Shown: piece by piece, positions 1-6,734 of the stretch
Position numbering within the stretch: position 1 is the first letter of the stretch
How the letters are laid out: each line of letters opens with the position of its first letter
Source: Candidatus Niyogibacteria bacterium CG10_big_fil_rev_8_21_14_0_10_42_19
GTDB lineage: Bacteria > Patescibacteriota > Minisyncoccia > 1-14-0-10-42-19
Length of the DNA: 8,971 nucleotides
Direction: 5' to 3'
NCBI GenBank assembly: GCA_002774705.1
Contig: PFCN01000018.1
Span: 1 to 8,971, forward strand
Made by a program: the position numbers and the translations under genes
Notes under the pieces: model-generated
Database searches by the model: none
The model's input: only the letters and a program-made list of their open reading frames with translations
Told to the model about the DNA's origin: nothing

Positions 1-39
1 GACAATAACAATTATTTGTATAAATCCCCTATTCATCAT
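1..39 (-). CDS. Start of an unidentified gene with hydrophobic N-terminus (partial, runs off left edge)
   Basis: Reading leftwards from tandem ATG codons at 39-37 and 36-34, the frame stays open to base 1 and encodes MMNRGFIQIIVIV. A short polar/basic start followed by a run of Ile and Val looks like the beginning of a signal peptide or N-terminal membrane anchor. Only 13 codons are visible, so no family can be named. Support comes mainly from position: a strong extended -10 promoter lies directly upstream on the same strand, after the M23 gene ends. I see no Shine-Dalgarno sequence, and the predicted transcription start almost touches the ATG, so translation may be leaderless. The true start could be either ATG. 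Confidence 0.5.
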   Translation of the reverse strand, partial: MMNRGFIQIIVIV

Positions 40-46
40 TAATTAT

Positions 47-75
47 ATTATAGCACAACAACCAAAAAGTGCGAA
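47..75 (-). promoter_or_regulatory. Sigma70-type promoter with extended -10, firing leftward
   Basis: On the minus strand there is a perfect TATAAT -10 box (plus positions 47-52), preceded by TGC (53-55), which makes an extended -10. Exactly 17 bases upstream is TTCGCA (70-75), a 4/6 match to TTGACA. The expected transcription start, about 7 bases past the -10, falls near position 40, next to the ATG at 39. The promoter sits after the stop of the M23 gene and therefore starts a new transcription unit. It is the clearest promoter in the window. Confidence 0.65.
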
Positions 76-78
76 ACG

Positions 79-107
79 AAAAATTATTAAATTATTTAGG
101 ATTTAAT
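79..107 (-). terminator. Possible weak intrinsic terminator after the M23 gene
   Basis: Directly downstream of the M23 stop codon, the minus strand can form a 7-bp perfect stem (ATTAAAT at 107-101 with ATTTAAT at 92-86) around an 8-base loop, followed after two A residues by five T residues (83-79). Position and layout fit an intrinsic terminator ending the long operon. The stem contains only A-T pairs, so it would be weak, and such inverted repeats arise easily in AT-rich DNA. Confidence 0.3.
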
Positions 108-108
108 T

Positions 109-1431
109 TTATAAGTAACTCAACGGATTTAAATAACCGTTTGCCGGCGACAAAGGCATCTCCATCAATGTTCCGCATATTTTACTTCGATATGTCGATA
201 CTTCCACGGCTTGAGACGCATACACCGTAAAATGAAGATGTGGCCCGGTTGAATATCCGGTCATTCCGGAATAACCAATGACTTGTCCTTTATTAACCTG
301 AGTATTCGAACCGACGCTTATTCTTGAAAGATGGGCATAGAGAGTAGAAAGATTGTTTGGATGATCAATAAGTATCCACTTGCCATATGACACCCCCCGG
401 CAACCCGCGTCCGTATCTCCAACGGCCCGGACTATTCCTTCGCGTGAAGTTAATATCTGTGTTCCCGTGGGCGCCCTGAAATCTATGCCGTTATGCCCCT
501 TGTTATTATATATTTGAGGATTGGTTGTCGCGAAGTCGGTATTCCCGAAAAATTGAGTTACGCAATTTTTAAATGCCCCTCCTCCGGCGTAGCATGATTT
601 AAGCGAAATGTCCGTAAGCGGCCACCCCAGAACGCCGGGACCGGCGGGCGGGAGTGAGGCCGGATCAATGATTATGCGTATCTCCTGCTCTATATTTTTT
701 AACTCTTCCTCCAGGGCTTCTTTCATTTTTAATCGTTCATCCAAAAGTTTTTGGTATTTCTTTTCTTCATTTTTTGTAATATTCAAAAGATATGCTTTAT
801 CGTCCTTCGCGGATTGTTCTATTTTCTTGCGGTCGGAGAGTTCTTTTTGATACGAAATAAGATTTAATTTTTCGTTTTCCCGAGTCAGCCTTTCTTCCTC
901 CGCTAAGGTCCTTTGCCTTCTTAAATCCTGAAGCTTGGTCTGCAGAACCCCCTGAAGATCATCTCTGTATTCAAGGTCATCAAAAAAATACGATAATGAA
1001 ACGTTCGCGAGAAGTATCTCGATAAACGATTTGGATGTGGCATCATCAATACTCCGCAGTAATTCCGCGAGAGATCCACGGTCCGAGTTTATACCGGTTT
1101 CAATATTTTCTATTTCAATCGTTAATTTTTCTATATTAAGTTCCGAAAAATCTATACGCTGTTCGGTTACGCGGGTATCGGCGCTAAGTTTGCTTATCAC
1201 CGCGTTGATCTTTTTTACCTCGTTCGAAAGAGAGGCCGCGACATTGGATGTCCGGTCTATTTCTTCTTTATATTCTTGTATCTCTTTTTCAATCTCCTCG
1301 ATCTTCATTCCTCTTTCTTCGAGCTGGCTTCTTAATTCTTTCAAGCTCGCGCCCTTGGCATCGGGTATCGAAAAAGACAAGGCGGCTAAAAATACAAAAA
1401 TAAAAGCAATTTGTGATAAATTTCTTTTCAT
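109..1431 (-). CDS. Secreted coiled-coil M23 metallopeptidase (EnvC/murein hydrolase type)
   Basis: This 440-residue protein is predicted to be exported and to cleave peptidoglycan cross-links or regulate wall hydrolysis. A basic, then hydrophobic N-terminus (about 1-27) forms a signal peptide or anchor. Residues about 29-255 are long charged heptad-like coiled coil, followed by a Pro/Gly linker (about 256-270). The C-terminal M23 (LytM/peptidase family M23) domain has a complete Zn site: H313 and D317 in GHNGID, H398 and H400 in GPHLHF, plus H367 in LYAHLS. E. coli EnvC has the same architecture but a degenerate catalytic site; here all ligands are present, so an active endopeptidase is predicted. 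Cysteines 280, 290, 344 and 419 lie in the exported part and could form two disulfides. The start at 1431 fits the signal peptide; AAGGG lies 4 bases upstream. The gene follows gltX by 36 bases and is the last of the run. No FtsE/FtsX gene is seen here. Confidence 0.9.
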   Translation of the reverse strand: MKRNLSQIAFIFVFLAALSFSIPDAKGASLKELRSQLEERGMKIEEIEKEIQEYKEEIDRTSNVAASLSNEVKKINAVISKLSADTRVTEQRIDFSELNIEKLTIEIENIETGINSDRGSLAELLRSIDDATSKSFIEILLANVSLSYFFDDLEYRDDLQGVLQTKLQDLRRQRTLAEEERLTRENEKLNLISYQKELSDRKKIEQSAKDDKAYLLNITKNEEKKYQKLLDERLKMKEALEEELKNIEQEIRIIIDPASLPPAGPGVLGWPLTDISLKSCYAGGGAFKNCVTQFFGNTDFATTNPQIYNNKGHNGIDFRAPTGTQILTSREGIVRAVGDTDAGCRGVSYGKWILIDHPNNLSTLYAHLSRISVGSNTQVNKGQVIGYSGMTGYSTGPHLHFTVYASQAVEVSTYRSKICGTLMEMPLSPANGYLNPLSYL

Positions 1432-1435
1432 AAAA

Positions 1436-1440
1436 CCCTT
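1436..1440 (-). promoter_or_regulatory. Possible ribosome binding site of the M23 gene
   Basis: The minus strand reads AAGGG, then TTTT, then ATG. This is a partial match to AAGGAGG at short spacing. It is one of the few Shine-Dalgarno-like sequences in the window, as most genes here lack one, and it supports the chosen start at 1431. Confidence 0.35.
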
Positions 1441-1467
1441 ATACTTATAATAATAACCCGAATCCGG

Positions 1468-2886
1468 CTAAGACTCCAGAGTTTCTTTGGCTTTATAAGT
1501 CCTTTTTAAGGTTTCCTCCCTGCCTAATATCTCCGCAATTTCAAAGGGTCCGGGGGAGGTGGTCTTGCCGGAAAGAGCAACCCTGAAAGGCCACAGTACC
1601 TCTCCCCTGCCCGCCTCGCCGGCATAGGGCATTATTGTTTTTTCCAAAATATCTTTTGAAAAATCGGTGTCTTGCAGATCGCTTGCCAGTTCGTAAATTT
1701 TTTCCAAATGTTTGATCGCGTCCCCCGCGTTTTGCTTCTTCCATAAGAGCATCTCTTTATCCAAAAACGGCTCTTCAAAAAAATAATCAACGAGCCCGGT
1801 TATATCTTCCAGCTTAACAATACGAGGCTGTTCAAGCGCTGCCACTTTGATCCACCTTTCCGGATTCTCGTCCGTTTTTATTTTCCAGGCCGGCTTTAAA
1901 TATTTTTTTAACATTACCGCCAGGTCTTTAGTCTCCAAAAATCTCAAATAGCGAGAATTTATCCAATTTAACTTCTCAACATCAAACACAGCGGCGCTTT
2001 TCTGAACACGATCAAGAGAAAATTTTTTACAAAGCTCATCTATAGAAAAAAGCTCTTCTCCGTCGTCATTTGCCTCCCGCCAACCCAAAAGCGCGAGAAA
2101 ATTTATCAACGCCTCCGGAAGATATCCCTCATCTTCGTATTGCATCAATGACGTCGCTTGGTGCCTCTTTGAAAGTTTTGAACGGTCTTTGCCCAAAATA
2201 AGAGGGAGATGCGCGTACTCAGGCAGATCAAAACCCAATGCCCTGTATATTAATATTTGTTTGGGAGTATTTGAAATATGATCCTCTCCGCGTATCACGT
2301 GGGATATTTTCATTAACGAGTCGTCAAGCACCGTAGAAAAATTATAAAGAGGAGCTTCTAAGTTTTTGGCAACCGAAAAATCACCGAACAAGTCCGGCCT
2401 GAACTCGATCTTCCCGCGTATCAGGTCATTAAAAACAACCTCCTCTTTTTCGTTGTTCTTAAATCTCAATATCGGTTTTTCTCCTGTTCGCGCCTCTTTT
2501 TTGTCCAAATCCCGAAACTCACATATATGCCTCGGGGCTGATTTTTGGCGAATAAAATGATCACGCTCGCTCGCCAATTCCTCCTGACTGTGCCAGCACC
2601 AAAAAACCTTCCCTTCTTCCAAAAGTTTTAATAATTGCTCTCGATAGATATCGATTCGTTCGGATTGTTTGTAAAATTCATCCCACTTCAAAGAGAGCCA
2701 CAAAAGCCCTCTTTTAATATCCTCCTCAAAAGCCTTGCTTGATCGATCCGTGTCGGTATCATCAATTCTTAAAATAAAACTGCCTTTGTTTTTTTTCGCG
2801 AAAAGATAATTAAAAAGCGCTGCTCTGGCAGTACCTATATGCAAGGGTCCTGTGGGTGAAGGCGCTATTCGCACTCTTATCTGCAT
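1468..2886 (-). CDS. gltX: Glutamyl-tRNA synthetase
   Basis: A 472-residue class I aminoacyl-tRNA synthetase that charges tRNA-Glu (and possibly tRNA-Gln, if an amidotransferase exists elsewhere) with glutamate in the cytoplasm. The N-terminus carries RIAPSPTGPLHIGT, where HIGT (16-19) is the HIGH signature; RGEDHISNTPKQ lies at about 199-210; and KLSKR (237-241) is the KMSKS loop. The C-terminal anticodon-binding part ends with the typical FRVALSGKTTSPGPFE (434-449) and LGREETLKR block. Length is normal for bacterial GluRS. Two oddities stand out. The bacterial RIEDTD motif reads RIDDTD, with Asp at residue 42. The SWIM-type zinc cluster appears as C97-x-H99 ... H120-x-C122 rather than CxC...CxH. 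The start at 2886 is fixed by the family N-terminus. It begins 3 bases after the murG stop with no evident Shine-Dalgarno, implying co-transcription. Confidence 0.97.
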   Translation of the reverse strand: MQIRVRIAPSPTGPLHIGTARAALFNYLFAKKNKGSFILRIDDTDTDRSSKAFEEDIKRGLLWLSLKWDEFYKQSERIDIYREQLLKLLEEGKVFWCWHSQEELASERDHFIRQKSAPRHICEFRDLDKKEARTGEKPILRFKNNEKEEVVFNDLIRGKIEFRPDLFGDFSVAKNLEAPLYNFSTVLDDSLMKISHVIRGEDHISNTPKQILIYRALGFDLPEYAHLPLILGKDRSKLSKRHQATSLMQYEDEGYLPEALINFLALLGWREANDDGEELFSIDELCKKFSLDRVQKSAAVFDVEKLNWINSRYLRFLETKDLAVMLKKYLKPAWKIKTDENPERWIKVAALEQPRIVKLEDITGLVDYFFEEPFLDKEMLLWKKQNAGDAIKHLEKIYELASDLQDTDFSKDILEKTIMPYAGEAGRGEVLWPFRVALSGKTTSPGPFEIAEILGREETLKRTYKAKETLES

Positions 2887-2889
2887 AAA

Positions 2890-4020
2890 TTAAGATGAAT
2901 GTTCTAATGCTAAACTAAGGATCTCTTTGGCTGTCTTGTCGGCTGCGTCTATTCTGGAAAAGGCCTCGGCCGCTTTACTCATATTGGCGGCGACATGTTC
3001 ATTCGTAAAAATTTTGTCTATTTCTGCCGAGAGTATGTGCGGTGAAAGATTGGCTTCTTCAATCACCTGCGCGGCTCCCGTTCTCGCGTAACTGTATGCG
3101 TTTTGCCTCTGATGGTCCTGAGCCGAGTCCTGAATAGGAATCAAAATAGAGGGCTTGGCCCACGCGGCAATATTAAAAATAGCGCCCGCTCCAGCTCTTG
3201 AAATAACAAGCTTTGATATTGTTGACGCGTTCCTCAACTCGTTCTCATTTAAAAAGTCCACGGTATGATAACGAGACTGGTGGGGATTATTCTTCAGAGC
3301 GACCGACGCTCTGCTCCTGACATCCTTAAGATTTTTAAAACCGGTCTGATGTATTACCTGCGCTTTATTAACCAGTTCCGGCATAATATCGAGGACTATC
3401 TCATTGATCCGCTGGGAACCCTGCGACCCCCCAATAACCAAAATAGTCGGCATGTCTTTTTCAAGCTCAAAAATACTGATAGCCGCCTCAACCGTACCGC
3501 TAAGAATAGTTCTTCTGATGGGATGACCCACAAGCGCTGTTTTGTTTTTGGGAAAATATTTTATAGTTTCCGGAAATGAAATTGCTATTCGGTCGGCGAA
3601 TTTGGAGGCCCATAAATTAACTTTCCCCGGGACAACGTCCGATTCATGTATAATGGTCGGTATTTTAAAAAGCTTCGCGGCAAGAAGAGGGGGAAAACTC
3701 GCGTAACCTCCTTTTGCAAAAACCACGTCGGGAATATCCAAAAAAATTCCCCATAAAGATTTTATTATTCCTATTCCGGTACTGAACAGGTCAAAAAAAT
3801 TCAATATAGAGAAATATCTCCTCACCTTTCCCGCGGGTATATTCCTAAATTCAATAGAATGCTGCTTAAGTATATCCTTATCGTACGGTTTGGTCGAATA
3901 AAGAACCATATCAACATGAATAATATTCTGCTCGTCAGCCATCCTGCGAATCGAATTCGCAACCGCGATTATAGGATAAAAATGACCGCCGGTTCCTCCG
4001 CCGGCAAATAAAATTTTCAT
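2890..4020 (-). CDS. murG: MurG: undecaprenyl-PP-MurNAc-pentapeptide-UDP-GlcNAc GlcNAc transferase
   Basis: This GT-B glycosyltransferase (family GT28) adds GlcNAc to lipid I to make lipid II on the cytoplasmic face of the membrane. At 376 residues it is of usual length. The N-domain begins with the glycine loop GGGTGGH (7-13); AKGGYASFP (102-110) and HESDVVPG (125-132) follow, the acceptor-side motifs. The C-domain has the second glycine loop GGSQGSQRIN (197-206), SRAGAGA (274-280) and QDHQRQNA (301-308), the UDP-GlcNAc-binding segment. An odd residue is N283 (codon AAT at 3174-3172), which aligns with the family glutamate (E269 of E. coli) that contacts the donor ribose. Everything else looks functional. 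The start ATG overlaps the ftsW stop as ATGA (4017-4020), a sign of translational coupling. The ftsW-murG order is the classic dcw-cluster arrangement. Confidence 0.96.
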   Translation of the reverse strand: MKILFAGGGTGGHFYPIIAVANSIRRMADEQNIIHVDMVLYSTKPYDKDILKQHSIEFRNIPAGKVRRYFSILNFFDLFSTGIGIIKSLWGIFLDIPDVVFAKGGYASFPPLLAAKLFKIPTIIHESDVVPGKVNLWASKFADRIAISFPETIKYFPKNKTALVGHPIRRTILSGTVEAAISIFELEKDMPTILVIGGSQGSQRINEIVLDIMPELVNKAQVIHQTGFKNLKDVRSRASVALKNNPHQSRYHTVDFLNENELRNASTISKLVISRAGAGAIFNIAAWAKPSILIPIQDSAQDHQRQNAYSYARTGAAQVIEEANLSPHILSAEIDKIFTNEHVAANMSKAAEAFSRIDAADKTAKEILSLALEHSS

Positions 4021-5117
4021 ACTTTTTTATATTTTGAAATATTCAATAATATACCGGTCGAAAATAATGTAACCGCAAGAGACGATCCTCCCTGGCTTAT
4101 AAAGGCGAGCGGCAAACCGGTTAAAGGTATAAGGCCCACCATTGAACCTATATTCACGAATGTCTGCACTAATATGATTATAACAATGCCCGAGCCAAGA
4201 AGTCGAGCAAAATAATCGGAAGAATTTAATGCGATATGCACAAAACGCCATAATAAAAAAATATAAAGCGAGAGAAGAACAAAAGAACCGACAAAGCCGA
4301 ACTCCTCGGCTATGACCGCGAATATCGAGTCCCCTATCGCCTCCGGAAGATATTTATATTTTTGAACTCCCTCTCCGAATCCGGCGCCAAGCCATCCTCC
4401 GGAACCGATGGCAATTTGCGACTGATATAGTTGCCAACCGGCTCCACTAATATCGGAGTCCGGATAAAAAAAAGTCATAATCCTATCCTTGCGATAATCT
4501 TCAAAAGAGATCATCAAGACAAGCATCAAAACAACCACCAATCCCGCAAAAACCAAATGGAGTATTCTTCCTCCTCCAATAAAAAAAAGAAGGGTAGCCG
4601 ATGCCAGGATCACCGCGAGCGTTCCCAGATCGGATTGCAGTAAAAATAAAAAACTCACGAACCCCATTATCGCCAAAAACGGTAAAAGGCCGAATTTACC
4701 GGTATCAACGTCTTTTTTTCTCGCGGAAAGCCACGCCGCAAGGTAAATAATAAAAGCGAACTTAAGCAACTCAGCCGGCTGGAAAGAAATAGGCCCGAGA
4801 TCCAGCCACCGCTGCGCTCCTCCATGAGAAAAACCCAGACCGGGCAAAAGAACCAGGAGCATTAAGATTGACGCTAATATGAAAAATATAAATGATGTTC
4901 TATACCAAAATTTATAATTTATCCGTATGGCCGCGATAAAAAGTATTCCGCCAACCCCCAAACCCGTTAAAAGCTGTTTGAAGATTATTTTACCGGGAGT
5001 CAGGTTGGATGAGCCGACAAGGCCGATGGATGCCGAAATAAACATTAAAAAACCCACCCCCGAAAGGGTTAAGATCAATACCAAAAGAGTTTTATCTATA
5101 TGGTGGACACTGGCCAT
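4017..5117 (-). CDS. ftsW: SEDS-family peptidoglycan glycosyltransferase, FtsW type
   Basis: A 366-residue integral membrane protein with about ten hydrophobic segments. It polymerises lipid II into glycan strands, normally with a class B PBP partner. Family motifs in order: GGAQRWLDLG and SFQPAELLK (99-119), SDLGT (162-166), a GSGGWLGAGFGEG loop (238-250), YLPEAIGDSIFAVIAEEFG (256-274) and GLIPLTGLPLAF followed by SQGGSS (328-346). D263 corresponds to the essential aspartate of FtsW/RodA (D297 in E. coli FtsW). Small departures are S162 for the usual Pro of QPDLGT, A338 for the usual Pro, and Q342 where Tyr is common in SYGGSS. FtsW is preferred over RodA because murG follows directly; the mreBCD genes upstream make RodA conceivable, and it may be the only SEDS protein serving both roles. 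The start lies inside the preceding gene (22-base overlap). No clear Shine-Dalgarno precedes it. Confidence 0.9.
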   Translation of the reverse strand: MASVHHIDKTLLVLILTLSGVGFLMFISASIGLVGSSNLTPGKIIFKQLLTGLGVGGILFIAAIRINYKFWYRTSFIFFILASILMLLVLLPGLGFSHGGAQRWLDLGPISFQPAELLKFAFIIYLAAWLSARKKDVDTGKFGLLPFLAIMGFVSFLFLLQSDLGTLAVILASATLLFFIGGGRILHLVFAGLVVVLMLVLMISFEDYRKDRIMTFFYPDSDISGAGWQLYQSQIAIGSGGWLGAGFGEGVQKYKYLPEAIGDSIFAVIAEEFGFVGSFVLLSLYIFLLWRFVHIALNSSDYFARLLGSGIVIIILVQTFVNIGSMVGLIPLTGLPLAFISQGGSSLAVTLFSTGILLNISKYKKV

Positions 5118-6709
5118 TCTCGGTTATTTTTTTCTTTTCTTAATATTTTTCCGTGTAATTCATTAGAAATAGCGCCCTCCGATATAGCGATCCCTCCGTT
5201 TACCAGCACCCACTCCATACCCTCGGAATACTGTAAAGGATTGGTATATGTCGATTTGTCTCTTATCTTTTCCGGATCAAACACCACAATATCGGCGAAA
5301 GTATTTTTTTTTATGACTCCCCTGCGCTCAAGGCCTAAAATGTCGGCGGGGAGCTTGGTCATTTTGTATATCGCCTCCTCCCACGTTAAAGCTTCCTTTT
5401 CTTTTACAAAATAATTCAAAACCTTGGGAAAGGTCCCGAAAGAGCGCGGATGAGGAAGATCGTTGGGTTTGGAAAAAGCAACGTTATACCCTACTCCGTC
5501 CGTCGCGAATACCGAATAATATTTTTTAGCGAACATATCTATGTGCGCTTCATGCAATGCTTCGTTAAAAATAGTAACGGTCAGTTCATTTACATTAAGA
5601 AGATTTATTATAACGTCTTCCGAAGACAAATTGGTCGAAACGGAAAGTTCTTCTATCGTTTTACCGACAACCGATTGGTCGCGAAAGCTTGAGGCAATAA
5701 TCATCTGGTCGTAATGAAGAGTAAGCTCTTTTAAAGCCGAAGATATCAATGCCCTTTTTTCGGGATCCTCAAGATTGCCCAATATCTCCTCCCTCCCCCC
5801 TTCTCTTGCCCACGACGGAAGAAGAAGATAGAGACTGGAACCTGTTTTCGTGTAGGGATAAATATCGAGAGTAATATGCATATTATTCTGCAAACCCTGC
5901 TCGATCATGATCATTGCGTCATTAAACATCTTCCAGGCGCCTTTACCGATTAACTTGAAATGAGATATGTGCGTGCGAACGTCCGAGGCTCTCGTTATCG
6001 AAAAAACTTCAGAGAGCGACGGAAGGATATCCGAGCCTTCGTCTCTTAAATGATATTTTAAAATGCCGTCCGATTTTTTTACCACCTCGGCTAAGGAAAC
6101 CAATTCTTCCGTTCCCGCGGACTGCTCATGGACTCTGCCTAAACTTGTGGATAACCCAAACGATCCCGCAGATAAAGCCTCCTCAAGCAAAAATCTCATC
6201 TTATCTATCTCGCCGGTCGAGGCTCCTTGATCTATATTCTTCACGGAACCTCTGCGTAAAGTTCCAAACCCGGTCAAAGTAGCGAAATTAACCCCTAAAG
6301 GACGCTTTTCTATCTCGTCTAAAAATTCGGCGGTAGATTGCCAATTGATATTAACGGATGACACGTCAAACCATTTCTGGAGAGCATCTATTTCATTTCC
6401 GGAAACTAAAGGCGCGAGTGAAGTCCCGCAATTCCCGCCCAATATAGTGGTCACCCCTTGCCACAAAAAACTTTCCTGTCCTGGAGCGTCAAAAAGAGTC
6501 CAATGAGTATCAGAATGACTGGTCAAATCAATAAATCCCGGCGCGACATACCGGTCGCGGGCATCAATCTCAACATCGGCCGTCTCTTGCGATAAATCTC
6601 CTATATCGGCAATTATGTTACCTTTTATCCCCACATCAGCCCGAACACGAGGGCTATTCTTACCGTCTATTACGTATCCGTTCTTGATTATAATTGAATA
6701 TGAGGCCAT
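5096..6709 (-). CDS. N-acyl-D-amino-acid deacylase (D-aminoacylase), amidohydrolase superfamily
   Basis: A 537-residue metal-dependent hydrolase of the D-aminoacylase/D-glutamate deacylase family, expected to release D-amino acids from N-acyl forms in the cytoplasm (no signal peptide). The N-terminal beta-sandwich part begins IIIKNGYVIDG. The barrel starts at APGFID (56-61). C94 in GGNCGTSLAP, H220 in YHLRDEG, H250 in HISHFK and D404 in ATDG match the family's metal and catalytic residues. The C-terminal signature includes PHPRSFGTFPKVL (419-431), MTKLPADILGL and ADIVVFDP. The HxH motif after GFID reads T63-S-H65-S-D67, so the first histidine is lost; the tight site (Cys/His/His) remains, so a mononuclear enzyme is plausible. 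It lies between mreD (25-base gap) and ftsW (overlapping), where PBP2 often sits, which suggests a wall-linked role. Its true substrate cannot be read from sequence. Confidence 0.88.
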   Translation of the reverse strand: MASYSIIIKNGYVIDGKNSPRVRADVGIKGNIIADIGDLSQETADVEIDARDRYVAPGFIDLTSHSDTHWTLFDAPGQESFLWQGVTTILGGNCGTSLAPLVSGNEIDALQKWFDVSSVNINWQSTAEFLDEIEKRPLGVNFATLTGFGTLRRGSVKNIDQGASTGEIDKMRFLLEEALSAGSFGLSTSLGRVHEQSAGTEELVSLAEVVKKSDGILKYHLRDEGSDILPSLSEVFSITRASDVRTHISHFKLIGKGAWKMFNDAMIMIEQGLQNNMHITLDIYPYTKTGSSLYLLLPSWAREGGREEILGNLEDPEKRALISSALKELTLHYDQMIIASSFRDQSVVGKTIEELSVSTNLSSEDVIINLLNVNELTVTIFNEALHEAHIDMFAKKYYSVFATDGVGYNVAFSKPNDLPHPRSFGTFPKVLNYFVKEKEALTWEEAIYKMTKLPADILGLERRGVIKKNTFADIVVFDPEKIRDKSTYTNPLQYSEGMEWVLVNGGIAISEGAISNELHGKILRKEKNNREWPVSTI

Positions 6710-6734
6710 AAATATTTATATTTCCATAATAACG

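Noticed and set aside
1031..1450. 139-codon open frame on the plus strand opposite the M23 gene
   Set aside because: It lies wholly antisense to the signal peptide and coiled coil of a well-supported gene. Its Ser/Ile-rich composition mirrors the opposite strand, and it has no recognisable motif.
1441..1475. Internal promoter before the M23 gene (TATAAG in the gltX-M23 gap)
   Set aside because: The -10 resembles the consensus, but no -35 better than 3/6 is found at 16-18 bases. The AT-rich gap makes such matches likely by chance.
4017..5117. Calling the SEDS gene rodA because of nearby mreBCD
   Set aside because: Motifs do not separate the two cleanly, but direct 4-base coupling to murG favours ftsW. 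RodA is kept only as an alternative.
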